This document shows, one piece after another, positions 1 to 11,114 of a stretch of 64,000 nucleotides of DNA. Under the pieces are notes generated by a model. It had not been told where the DNA came from and did not search any database. It worked only from the letters and a program-made list of their open reading frames with translations. The position numbers and the translations under genes were made by a program. Each line of letters opens with the position of its first letter. Positions within the stretch are counted from its first letter, which is position 1. Origin of the DNA: Dipodascopsis uninucleata var. uninucleata (Eukaryota; Ascomycota; Lipomycetes; Lipomycetales; Lipomycetaceae); assembly GCA_030568195.1 (NCBI GenBank), contig JAJLTO010000009.1:434001-498000 (forward strand), read 5' to 3'.

Positions 1-1274
1 TACATACCCGGAATTACGCTTTTTTATCTATCATACTTATTGTTACTAATTTTTCTATTTCGTGTCGTAGTTTATCGCTCAGAGAGCTGTTACGAAATGA
101 AGCAACTAGACAATAGCTCCTTTTACCGCTCGCTACTGTATTTTTAAATTTTCGCATCGTGATTAAGGAACCGTTGTTTGATATTTAGATTTGTACTATG
201 TGTTCGTCTATGTCTTTTCGTTTGTTCGCTGGAGACGGCTGTTATGATCATGTGTCTTTTATAGGTTTTGTTTATTTTCGACCTCTGATTTCAATTTTCA
301 TTAAAAAGTAGTATTAAAACGATCACAGCACGCTTTTGATCGTACCACGTCTATATGTATTATAAATTCGTATAGAGAGCACTTTGATTTCTAGCCTGAT
401 TCTACTTGAAAGTTCTAAGTGTATTTTGTCTATCTGTTTATCTTTGATATGCACCTCTTATCGCCTCTTCTGTACTTTTAGCTCCTTTTGATCTGGATAT
501 AATATAGTTAATCTTCCGTACTTCTTCTCTCGTGTGGTTCGCCGCATACAAAATCATGGTGATATGTCACATCCTTACTTGCGACTCATATCTGTACATA
601 ATATATAATCATTATACGCTCTATCTTGCAATAATTTCTTACTAAGAAAATGTTAATAATAGAAGTGACCATAAAAATATTATAAGCGATTATATTAACT
701 AACAATATCTACGTATATATCAATATACGAACTTGAATATCAACAAACTCTTATGTAACAGGAATTTAACAAATTTATAAAATCGTTGTGGTTCTTAATA
801 AATGCCTATACTGTGCATGCTATAAGAAACCTGACATCTCAATTGAGAGGTCACAACAAATTTACAACTAACCCCAGAATGTTTTTTTGACACACCAAAG
901 AATATAACAAAATAAGATGACGCTGATAGTTAGTATTTATATCATGATCAAACCCCTATACTAGCACCAACCTTAAGCGGATTTCGCATGGTCAGCCGAG
1001 ACAATACAAGCTGTTTAACCAAAGCTCTTCTAAAAGATCCAATTTCAAAAAATTATCAGGTCAATTATAAAAATTTACTCAAATCAAACTTAACAAATAA
1101 TGATTGTATAACACATAATTTCGCGCCTGAGAATGTGTAAAACAAAAAAAAACAAGCCTTCTATAACGATTGACCATACGTGTCAACGGGATATATAGCA
1201 TAAAGCCACTATGATGCCTTTATGTATATCCAGTTAAAACAACTCGCTCGTTCCAGTATATGAACGAACCGCCT
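1..1274. other. gene-free stretch at the window start
   Basis: This AT-rich stretch lies downstream of the minus-strand gene that ends at 1275. I see no long open frame, no tRNA-like box A/B pair and no repeat. It probably holds the 3' UTR and terminator of that gene plus flanking DNA of a neighbour outside the window. Confidence 0.5.
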
Positions 1275-4200
1275 CTACACCCTGATAACTCCACTCCTCA
1301 TATGGCCACCATCAGTTGATTCTTGATCGCTATACTGTGTATACGATCTGTGACTGGAAACAGGACTCAGACGAGAAGTCCTGTCGTTTGCGTTTCCATT
1401 CTTTACATAGTCAGCATCGGCGCTTGCAGAGTTCTCTTTTCTGGAACCTATAGTGTATGTTCCAGACGTAGTCCTCGACCCTGGTTCTCTCGGACCAATT
1501 GGTTTCTTAGAGTTAGAAGAATTCACCGCCATTTGTCCATCGATCCATGATCTCACAGACGACTCACTTGCGATACGTACTGGAGATGGCATCTTAATGG
1601 CAGGACGCTTGTTTGAATTCGACCTACGATGCGATTCGGTAGCATGTATGACAGGCACTTCATCACGCAACTGATCATATGATGCCAAATGAGTGTCGAT
1701 GTTTCTATTTTCTTCAAATTGCTGACCTTTATGAAGCTTTGGAGGCGTCATAGGACCGTCAATATGTGGATTGGCGCCGCTATCGTAAACTACTTTCTGC
1801 GTCAGAACTGGCGCATTACCAGTAAAATTCTCTCTGTCTTTCTTTCGGAAGAGTGTCGCGAATTGGTGACCAAACCTGTGCTTTGGAACTTGTTGTATAG
1901 TAGGTACCGGAATTACAGTTGGCCCATCATTCTCGTCCTTGCGTATCGCATGCAATATAGGTTCTGAATCTTGCGATCTAGGATTACCTGAAGAATCCTG
2001 AGACGGGGTCGTCGTATAACCCGACGCGGTTGTGAGCCTAAGTTTAGGTACCTCAACTCTTATTGGCGGACCCAAGTCAGTGATCGCGGAAGAGGCATCA
2101 GAACAGGACTCTACTGCAGGTGGATATATCCACCGCTGTCCATTTAGTTCTCTCTCACGACGCTCATTCTCATAAATCCATTTTTGTTCGTTTTCAAGCC
2201 TCCTCCGTTCTATTTCTTCCTGAAGAGGAGTCAGCTTCTCTTTGCGTCTCCTCGGACTTCTCGTCTTAGATTTAACTGAAACTTCGGATTTTTCATCTAG
2301 TATATCGTCAACCCTTTCAGTTTCCACAATCGTCTTTTCTTTAGCAATAGATGATACTCGAGAATCAGACTGCGGTCTTGGTTTCCTAGGAACCCTCTTT
2401 TTCTTGGTAACTTTTAGTGGAACATCAATCTCCTCTATTGGCGATTTCTGTATGTTGATTTGGTACTTAATATTGTCTAAAGGCGATCCTGTCGCTTTAT
2501 TAATCGCCGACTGAGTCCGATACCCATGAAAATTTGAGGCCTCATTATTCTCTAAAACCTGTTTGGTTGATCGGCCAGACTGTATAGAAGCAGGACGTGA
2601 CCCATGCATTCTACGAGAGTGACGCACAGTAGAGTTACTCTTAGAATCAATCTTCCTATCAAGATGCTCGACTTGATCTAGCAAATCCAAAAGCATTCCC
2701 TCAATGCGATCAAGATCTTTATTAGATTTAATGCCATCGAAAGCCCTAGTAAATATATTGCGCTTTGTGGCATTTGCAGTTCTTGGTATAGGACTAGGGA
2801 CCTGCATTGGACGTGGTCCTCTAAGCTTGTTAATTTCAGAGCTGAAAGTTCTGTTGATCTCATTGAGGTTGAATTGGTTTTCTTCAAGGATCATCTGACG
2901 AACTTCATCTAGACCATTGCGCATCTCAGCTGCGATCTGCGCTATTCCAGTAAGAATTTCTGTATCTCTTGCAGTTCGTTTAATATCTTGACTCTGAAGT
3001 TTCTCTAAAATTCTATTGATATACTGACTTGTGGTCTGCTCAACTGATTGAATCCTTTGAATAGTTGATGTCTCGTGCTGCTCAATTGCATTACGATACG
3101 AGTCTTCTAAAGCATCATGGCTTGGATGATATGAATCGTGTGCAATTTCGCGACTCGATTCATATGGATCACGAGACGCATCATGTTTAGTGGTGTCATT
3201 CCAATTTGTTGCGGTTTCTTGAGTTCTTTCTTCTTGGATATGAGATTCTTGCTGAATATTTGCTCTCTCCGATTGAACCATAGGTGTTTGAGTAGTTTCT
3301 CTAACGACCTCTTCATGAAGAGAAACTTCGTTTTGCCTATTCGATATCACAGAAGCCCTACTTGGTGATGTAATAGGCACATATGTGTTATTTGTGTTAT
3401 AAGCATCCACGTTTTGCTCTGTTTTTAATGGCGCAGTCATTTCACTCCTAGCGACAGAATGAACAGAATTAGGAGTATTCTGGCCAGCTGTGGACACTAT
3501 CTCTCTACTATTAGCTCCCAATTCTGTGCTCTCGTTGACTGTCCTTTTAGAAACTGAAGACTCAGCATGTTGCATTTCGGTCTCATCTTGCAAATTTCGA
3601 ATACCGAGAGGATGCGTATAGGTAGACATTTTGCTACGCGATCGAAAATCCTTACTATCACCCAAAATGAGATCGCTCTCATTGTCACTCTCTGTCAGTA
3701 TTATGGACTTCGTCTGATAGTTGTCTCTTGGTTGCATCGATACTGCCTTAACTGGCGCGTCATAGTGAACAGGCTCCTGTGCTAAATCTCTCACGTTTTC
3801 CACGTTTTCATAGTGATTATTCCTAGTGCTAAGTGGACCCTCTTGTCCACTTTCAAAGCTGAACTCAGAAAACTTCCGTCGATGAATTTCAGGATCTCTT
3901 AATGTTGAGTACCGTGATCCAGAACTTCGACGGCTACTGTGTCTACCACTCAGATCAGTATTGCTTCTGGAAGAAGTGATTCCAGAATACTTATCGTACT
4001 CTGATAGACTTGTTAAATCGTCAACATCAGCTTCGTAATTGGTAGTAGTGTCATTGTGTACTATTTTCTCTTCATAAGAGTGTCTCATCAAATCACGCTC
4101 CTCGGCTTGACCAGGCGACGAAGGATATTCCTCAGTACTGTAGTAGTGAGTTTCATTATTACTGTCCCCATCTACAACCTTGCCCTGGCCAACGGATATT

Positions 4201-5489
4201 CTGCTTTGAGTCCGAAGACTATCAAAGGATTCGTGAGCCGGGATAGAAACGGTTTTTGTTATAATATCCGCCGTAGTAGGAGGGAGAATATCTTGAGGCA
4301 TATTTTCAGCGTGATTGAGCACCCCTGGCTGCTCATGAAGAACAGTTGTAGTTTCTAAATCCCTTTCTTCAATGCGATCCTGGAGTCGAGATTGTATTCT
4401 TTCGGCTTCGTCGTGATGAATTGACTCATTCGAAATATGCGACACCTGATCAAGAAGTGCGACATTAGACTCGTTGTGAAATGGAGGCGTGGGCATTCCA
4501 GGATTCACAGGATCGTGATGTAAGTCAACTTCAGGATCATGATGCATGGCAAGCTGAGGATCATAGTCCGCATATCTCTGCTCATCGATAGTGGACATAT
4601 CTATCAGTTCGGTGGAATTATCTCTAAAGTGATCTAAATGAGAAAGCGCTCCACGAGAGTTAAGCTCTTTGATTCGATCAAGTTCTGGCAGTACAAGGCG
4701 ACGAATAACATTACTAATAATATTGTCAAGCGTTGCAGTATCTGCCACTTCATGTTTCTCAGAAGGTTGTATTAAAGGTGTTGGAGACCTCGGCGATTCT
4801 CGGACAGGAACTGGAACAGGCAACGGCACAGCATTGGGAGCAGGTGGGTGATGAGAATGATTAGATATTTCTCGCTCCATTTCCTCGGCCACATGATCTG
4901 GAGCACTCGGCGACGCATGATAGTAGCTCCAGTTCAAGCCTCGGTCACTATCATCGAGACGAGATCTGATCTCGAGCGGTTTTGTAGGTGCACCGGTAGA
5001 GATCTCACTAAAGCCAGACTGCGAAACTTCTCTCGGATGATGGCCCAGACTAAAATGGTGTACGTCATCGTGCTCAAGCTCAGTGAAAGTTGCACTGTCG
5101 CCACTCTTCTTTGTATCGGATGACGAAGTTAGCTCGGGTGACGTATCAGGTAGGCTATTCTTTAAACTGGTACGTCTGTGCTTCTTCTTGCCTGTTTTGA
5201 GCTGCACGCGAATGCTAGGTCGGCTCTCACCTTGCTCATGGGGATTGAAATTGGAGCGTTCGAAATATTCTATAAGGACAGAGGCGGGTCCTCCGGGCTG
5301 CTTTGGAGACATACCAATTCCATTTGACGTATTTGTGGTTCGGGAGCTTCGATCGCCTGGATGGAAGTCGCTGGACGAATAGTTAGATGACGAAGAAGTG
5401 TCTTCTTTTCTGTAATATCTCACTCCTTGGAGATCGTCGTGCACCTGCGTAGGAGACTGCTGGACAATGGCTGTAGAAGGCTCCGCCAT
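1275..5489 (-). CDS. large disordered coiled-coil protein, function unknown (1404 aa)
   Basis: One uninterrupted frame starts at the ATG at 5489. Most of the protein is Ser/Thr/Glu/His-rich and predicted disordered: residues 1-800 and the C-terminal 250 have no recognisable domain. About residues 800-960 look helical and coiled-coil forming (motifs IINRILEKLQSQ-like, EENQFNLNEINRTF), followed by the segment NIFTRAFDGIKS and then RIEGMLLDLLDQVEHL. A second charged helix (EEIERRRLENEQKW and on) lies near 1090-1120. From memory, the NIF-RA-GI and EMLL-LLD-VE block resembles one in uncharacterised proteins of other ascomycetes; this was not searched. There is no signal peptide or membrane segment, so a cytoplasmic or cortical scaffold is a guess. 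The gene-free 3 kb beyond 5489 is its upstream region. That it is a gene is near certain from its length; its function is unknown. Confidence 0.85.
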   Translation of the reverse strand: MAEPSTAIVQQSPTQVHDDLQGVRYYRKEDTSSSSNYSSSDFHPGDRSSRTTNTSNGIGMSPKQPGGPASVLIEYFERSNFNPHEQGESRPSIRVQLKTGKKKHRRTSLKNSLPDTSPELTSSSDTKKSGDSATFTELEHDDVHHFSLGHHPREVSQSGFSEISTGAPTKPLEIRSRLDDSDRGLNWSYYHASPSAPDHVAEEMEREISNHSHHPPAPNAVPLPVPVPVRESPRSPTPLIQPSEKHEVADTATLDNIISNVIRRLVLPELDRIKELNSRGALSHLDHFRDNSTELIDMSTIDEQRYADYDPQLAMHHDPEVDLHHDPVNPGMPTPPFHNESNVALLDQVSHISNESIHHDEAERIQSRLQDRIEERDLETTTVLHEQPGVLNHAENMPQDILPPTTADIITKTVSIPAHESFDSLRTQSRISVGQGKVVDGDSNNETHYYSTEEYPSSPGQAEERDLMRHSYEEKIVHNDTTTNYEADVDDLTSLSEYDKYSGITSSRSNTDLSGRHSSRRSSGSRYSTLRDPEIHRRKFSEFSFESGQEGPLSTRNNHYENVENVRDLAQEPVHYDAPVKAVSMQPRDNYQTKSIILTESDNESDLILGDSKDFRSRSKMSTYTHPLGIRNLQDETEMQHAESSVSKRTVNESTELGANSREIVSTAGQNTPNSVHSVARSEMTAPLKTEQNVDAYNTNNTYVPITSPSRASVISNRQNEVSLHEEVVRETTQTPMVQSERANIQQESHIQEERTQETATNWNDTTKHDASRDPYESSREIAHDSYHPSHDALEDSYRNAIEQHETSTIQRIQSVEQTTSQYINRILEKLQSQDIKRTARDTEILTGIAQIAAEMRNGLDEVRQMILEENQFNLNEINRTFSSEINKLRGPRPMQVPSPIPRTANATKRNIFTRAFDGIKSNKDLDRIEGMLLDLLDQVEHLDRKIDSKSNSTVRHSRRMHGSRPASIQSGRSTKQVLENNEASNFHGYRTQSAINKATGSPLDNIKYQINIQKSPIEEIDVPLKVTKKKRVPRKPRPQSDSRVSSIAKEKTIVETERVDDILDEKSEVSVKSKTRSPRRRKEKLTPLQEEIERRRLENEQKWIYENERRERELNGQRWIYPPAVESCSDASSAITDLGPPIRVEVPKLRLTTASGYTTTPSQDSSGNPRSQDSEPILHAIRKDENDGPTVIPVPTIQQVPKHRFGHQFATLFRKKDRENFTGNAPVLTQKVVYDSGANPHIDGPMTPPKLHKGQQFEENRNIDTHLASYDQLRDEVPVIHATESHRRSNSNKRPAIKMPSPVRIASESSVRSWIDGQMAVNSSNSKKPIGPREPGSRTTSGTYTIGSRKENSASADADYVKNGNANDRTSRLSPVSSHRSYTQYSDQESTDGGHMRSGVIRV

Positions 5490-8466
5490 GGCTGCGTAAT
5501 ACTATATGCAAGACGCAAAGTGACTTTTGCTACCTTGCTTCTTAGACGTAGCTCAGATACCACGTCAAAGAGGTTACCAGCGAAGGAATGCCCTTGGAAG
5601 GCAGATAATACGATGCTGACAAAGACCACGCCGTGCAAGGACGATGCTTGCGTTTGTTCCTGCACGGGATCCAGAAGCAGCAGTATCTATCGGAACTGCC
5701 TTGTAATGTAGTTTGCAGGGGTGAGCGCCGCTTGAACGATTGAGAGGGTGCTATAGACTGATTTCGATGATATTAAAAATTTTCAGATGCAAATATCTTG
5801 CTTGCCGCTTCTGAGGGATGCCTTGCTTGTGTTTTGACTGAATGCGGAAGAGATGTGCGGAAGTCGTCTGTTTTCTGCTCGCAGACTATCGAACTGGAGA
5901 AGTTGATAATGAAATTTGCAGCACTAGACGATGCCTATGACTACAAAGTCTGTCCGGTATGCGGCCGGGCGTAGAAGTATCGGAAAGAGAACGGGCAGTC
6001 TAGAAATGTAGCAGTTGAGTGCGAGGACGAGATTTTTTCGTCCTACTTCGTAACTAGGTGAAGCAGCTGATCGCAGATTCAACCGACCCACAAAGAGCAG
6101 CCAGTCAGCGGCGAGCGCCAATTTTTTCGGAAAAGAGGCAGTATCACGCTGGACGCAGAGGAGCCTAAAGAAGGAAAGAAAAATTTTCCAGCGATGCGCT
6201 TGCTCGTTGCTCGAGACGGTAACGATGTGCGGTGCTGGAGTAACGCTGCACGAACTGGTGACGTTGCACAGTTGCAGGAATGCGCTTGTTTAGATAGTGC
6301 TGAAAGCGATGAGTAAGACGTCTGAGAGGTCGACGATTGCTGCACTAGCAGATGTGCACAGTCGGGCTGTACAACTCCGGTGAAATCTGTATGTTTCGTG
6401 CGACCTGAGGCTATATTGCCAACGTCAGTTGTCAGAGTCACTGGAGATGCGGATGAGGGAGCAATATGAATGTATTTACTTTCGCCCAAATAAGTCTCTG
6501 CTGGCTTTCGAAGAATATAGTCAGATATGCATGGTCCTGGTTTCCAGGACAATGAAAGCATGCTAAGAGACTCGAGAACTCTCAATGCAGATCGGCTGGC
6601 TAGTGGACTATAATAAGCTAGAACGACAACGACTTTCAATGCGAGCACGAAGCACTGAGAAGTGCGGGCGGTCGGCGGAGAGAAGTATAAAGGAACCAGT
6701 CTAAGAAGGTAAGCGAGAGTATTATCTAGCTCGTGGAAATTAACTGCTATAAAGGTATAGCCAAGCTAACTTGACATGTACAAGCGCGCAGGAGCAGGCT
6801 GGCACTTTGGCACAGTGCCTCTAAGCTAGTATATGCACAGTCTCGCGCTAGTGGCGCGTGGGTGAACCGTAGTCCAACAGACGGGATACCTGCGAGTTCG
6901 TAGATGAGAGTACGCAGCAGCAGCGTAAGGTGCGCGATACGGCAGACTAGGCGACCGCGCGCGCGCTAGTAGCATATGCAGGATCGTGAGCAGAATTGAA
7001 TGACGACGTCGTTTCAGCTTGGTGCTAGAGGGCGCAGAGTGTGTCCCAGTCTCTCTCTAGACGCTGTCTACCGCTGGCGGTGCGTGAGCGAAAGAGTACA
7101 CAAGTCCTAGACAGTAGCAGACACTGCTAGGTAGCAGTCCGTAATTTGGATTAAACTTTAAATTCTAGAGTAAATTATTAAATAGCACAAGAGAAGAGTT
7201 TCAGATTATCAAAAGAAATGAGACTCAGAAGACGTTAAGCAAATGGGAGGACAAAAAAAAAGTAAAACAGAGCATGAAATAAGAACTAAACCCTAAATAA
7301 AAATAAAAAATAAACATAAGCAGCTCTCAGCTAACTAATGGCTTCCTACGCTGCTCGGGTTATCTATCGCGCTCTCTACTTTTCTCGCTGGCTAGTGCTC
7401 TCTTGCAGTTGTATTTCTCTGCGTGCTTGGTGTGAGCTGCTTTGATCCTAGCTCTAGCAGGCTCTGTCTATATTGAGAAATCTCAGCTGCTGCGCTTTCC
7501 AGGCGCGTTGTCATAAATAGCTGGTGCTGCATCTCCTGTCCTACGATTTATAGTCCTCAGATCTGCCGCGCAGCTCTCACGTAGCCCAGTCTCGCGTCCG
7601 CACCTGACTAGAACTCTGGTGCTGCTGCAAGAACTACGGCGGAGAATGCAAAAGAAAGCACCTGTTCCAGCTGAACGCTCAGACATGCTTCAGTGGTCAT
7701 ACTACACGTACAGAGAGCACCAGTTTACGATTTGCTGATACTGGCCAGCCTGCTGCCATCGGACGTCCCAGATGTGACGGCCCCAGCAACCTTGCAGTCG
7801 AAGCGCAAGCGTCAAAAAAGGCTCTGCCTTATTTTAGCGGCAGCTGGCATTTAGCATTCACTTGTTAATGTATGATGATGCTTCCTGGTATTCTACTTCG
7901 CTCTCTTTTGTTTGTCGCTGCGCTATGATGCTAGCAGCTGCAGCGCAAGTCGCAGACGCGCCTGTAGACTAATAGCTCTCCATTGTACTACTCTCTTACG
8001 TCTTGCACCACGCTGTTTCGTGTGTCCTATCGCTTCGTCATTACGCTCTAGCGTCTCCAGCGGCCTGCTCGTTTCTGTTCCGCTGTTTAGCACTCGAGCT
8101 TATAGAGACTTCTGGAGTCGCAAGCTCACAAGAAAGTATACCTGAGTGTTTTGTTTTTGCCCCTTTCGGCCATCTAAAATTTGACAACTCATCAAAATCA
8201 CGTGCTTTGTACACGCTACAAATCTTAAGACGTATTGAGTTTAATAGGTTAGAGGGCAGTTTACATGAGCTATCATTTAGTTTGCTGCTAGTTACATGTA
8301 AGACGCTTTTAGTTTTATTTTGATAGCGCTAGTTTGGTATCAGTCTTCTGATCGGATCGTTGCTATAGTGACAGAGTAGTCTGGTACCTTGATGCTCTGT
8401 TGTGGTCTGTTTTTCTAGTCTGTTCTGCGAGTGGGTTTCCGACTCCACAGGGATTGTCTGCTCCGA
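5490..8466. promoter_or_regulatory. 3-kb gene-free region upstream of the coiled-coil protein gene
   Basis: This region lies between the start of the minus-strand gene at 5489 and the end of the next minus-strand gene at 8467. It is less AT-rich than other spacers, with many CTAG, GCGC and AGCAG-type words near 6700-7700. Open frames here (for example the 189-codon frame at 6079-6648, which opens with GTG rather than ATG) have no recognisable domain or splice context. I see no TIR, LTR, tRNA or known RNA. It is probably a long promoter and 5' leader, but a non-coding RNA cannot be excluded. Confidence 0.4.
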
Positions 8467-10401
8467 CTACTGAGTATAGAGTGAGAGATATGCTCGCAAC
8501 CTGGTATCTGCAGCGTTAAATATATCTGATATAGTATTCATGAGTGTTGGCTCAGCGCTCGGAGCAATTGTCGGTTGCACCGCCACGTTCTTGCCTGTGA
8601 TCTCAACAGAAGCACTCTGAGAGTCTGAAACCCTCGCTGAGGATCGCAGCTGCGGTGGCAATCCTTTATTCTTACCAGAATTTGAAGATTTAGTGCTTGA
8701 GCTTGTGTTGCTATTCATAGCATAAGACGACTGTGCGGAGGAAGATGCCGTGTCTTCAGTGGCACTTGACGCCAAATAAGCATCCAGCGGACTTCTCCGA
8801 CGGACGCTCCCCTGTTCCAGGGATGTTTGTAGTTTCTTATATAACTTTTTAGTCATTATATGTGAGCCCGAAGTAGAGCCATGCTTGCGTTCGCTGTCTA
8901 GAGAAACGGCAAGCCATAGCCGAAACACTTGCTCGACGACCAGCGTCAGTTTAACTGCATTTTCCGCCATTGTCTTTTTGTCAGATCGATAGGGACCAAG
9001 TTCTAGAATGTCTTGCATCAGAGATTGGGACTTCTGCATGTCTGTAAAGCGATTTGATGTAAGTTTAGGGCTTGTAGACGTGAACGACGTCAGCAGTAAG
9101 TCACAGAATTCAGTTTGATACTCAAATCTGGTACAGTAGAGCAGATCGTCGCGTGCTATATCGAGAGGAAACAGTATCAAGCCAGCTGGCATAGCTTTGA
9201 CATGCGAGTTAATTTCTCGCAGGTACGACTGCCTGTCTGCAGCCTCAAACATACAGCTAAACATATCATATATCTTTTTGAGATATATTGTTGAACATTA
9301 GAAACTGATGACCCATGACTGTAAGAGTACTAACGGTAATTGGCTCTACTTACCAGAACTAGCATTCGTCTTCTGATGTCGATCGCCTCAAGATCTCCCA
9401 AACACTGCAGTGACGATGCATCGCTCGTAGCTATGGTAGACTCGCTCAGGCGGACCTCGTGAGAGTATGCCGGTTTAAACATCATAGTGTCTTTGCTACT
9501 GTTTTGTGCGAGAATAGCTTGGATCGCCCGTTTCCACATAGGATAAAATGATTCCTGGCTCTCACTTTCTAATAACTTTGATATCAATTTATTATGCATA
9601 GCCGATCTTTGCGCGCTGCTACGGTCCTCTTCAGCCTCAACAATGGGATTTCTCCAGTCTTTTTCTAAAATCTCTACTATTATCTGCGCCAGTAGTTTCC
9701 AACTGTGCCACCTGCTGGCCATGAACTGTCTGTTTATATTCACGTCACCTTCGTCAAGTGTACCAGCTGCAGAAGCACATCGCATCATCCAACCGAAAAT
9801 ACTAAAAAAATCAGCATCTTGATTATCCCATAGTATCTCCAAACCATTCGAATCATCACTACTGCTGTACTCTCTTTTTTCTGACGCGAATGACAAATCA
9901 GACGAATCAGGATCGTCACTGAACGTTGGTAGTACGGGAATTTGCTGAATTCTTCCCTTCTGTCGCAGGCCAAACCTTTCTAAAACAGTTGCTTTATTCG
10001 GCCTAAATACCTCTTCAAACTTTAGCTTCTCCATCGTTATGTTCATCTCAAGGATATGGCGCAGTACTCGCAGAGCTGCCTCTGAAATAGGAGTCCCATC
10101 TGCTCCAGCTAGGTTTTGTGTCTTCGGATTACTTGCTATCGTGAAGAGAAATTTCAAATGTCGAGGTATTGGAGCGTAAGCATCCGGGAATCTTGACGTG
10201 AGAACCATTTCTAGAAACAAGATACCTGACTCATCTATAGAAACGTTAATGCTCGTGCCATGTCAGAACCCTTCAAATCATGTCGCGCTTTCTAAAACTA
10301 TTATCACGCGCGGACTTACACAGCTCTGCTTCTATGCAGGAGTCTACATGGCCGACACAAGATATCAGGTTGGATGAATTTCGAAATACCCATGATTCCA
10401 T
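8467..10401 (-). CDS. unrecognised spliced gene, at least 3 exons (589 aa or more)
   Basis: The exons I can place on the minus strand are 10401-10320, 10234-9354 and 9273-8467. They join in frame (82+881+807 nt) through introns with donors gtaagtcc and gtaagtag and acceptors ctatag and caaaaag. The first and second exons join as ...EAEL-YESGILFLEM. The product is a mainly helical soluble protein with W/F-rich segments (SRWHSWKLLAQIIVEILEKD; RFEYQTEFCDLLLTSF) and a Ser-rich stretch near the C-terminus. I recognise no family and see no membrane segment or signal peptide. The 5' end is uncertain. The ATG at 10401 is only the first in-frame Met, and a further open segment around 10464-10594 (reading QPKYLEETIPGVIRLE) preceded by a good acceptor (cactgcag) suggests additional upstream exons. 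Confidence 0.65.
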
Positions 10402-11114
10402 GTTTGACTTGCCCGTTCTTATACACAATATAGTAAGTCCTTGATGCCAATGCTATATTCGGTTCATTGGATTGATTTGCTCAAAGACAGAAATTATCTT
10501 CTTTGAATGTAAATTTTTTTGTACTCCCTCGCGCATTTTGGTGCGGCTCGATCTGAACTTCTAATCTAATCACTCCTGGGATAGTTTCTTCAAGATATTT
10601 TGGCTGCTGCAGTGTATAGATTCTGGTTAATAACGATCAGACAGCAATTCTAGAGTATCTGAGAATATTTAACGTGATTTTTCTCGCTATATGTTAAGCT
10701 TCATAATAAGCAGTTTGTGAATTGTACGACCCTGCGAATTTCAAAAGATATAATTGTCTACCATTTAATATTCATGCCTAAATAGACGGATAACCATGTC
10801 TGTGGGGCCTGTAGGCCCGTGGCCCTTTCCATACAATATACGAACAATTATTTGTATCAAAGATATTCATTAAGAATAATATCATATATTAAAATTACTC
10901 GTATTCATATTATGCTTACTATTAACGTTCGTAATAGTTATTTAATGGTATAGGCAGGCATTGGCATAGGGTATATTATGCTATCGCAAAACACACATTT
11001 TCAAAAAAATTTCATCTCTATCGATTCATCTCAAATCGTGACCAATTCACCACTTTTATTACTAGCTCAGAATCTATATAATTATAAGCATAGTTTGGAT
11101 GTACTTATCTAGCT
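10402..11114. other. spacer with possible upstream exon(s) of the minus-strand gene
   Basis: This lies between the first placed exon of the 8467-10401 gene and TRM44 at 11115. The half nearest the minus-strand gene contains a frame at about 10464-10594 (minus) that looks coding and follows a 3' splice signal. The rest is AT-rich and likely the TRM44 promoter. I see no RNA gene or repeat. Confidence 0.4.

Noticed and set aside
6079-6648. 189-codon minus-strand open frame in the 3-kb gap
   Set aside because: It opens with GTG, has no domain, an odd Ser/Leu/Arg-rich composition and no supporting splice signals. It is most likely chance in a less AT-rich segment.
7912-8323. Two overlapping plus-strand open frames (77 and 106 codons)
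   Set aside because: They are Cys/Arg/Leu-rich, without domain character or conserved start context, and overlap each other in different frames. I treat them as noise.
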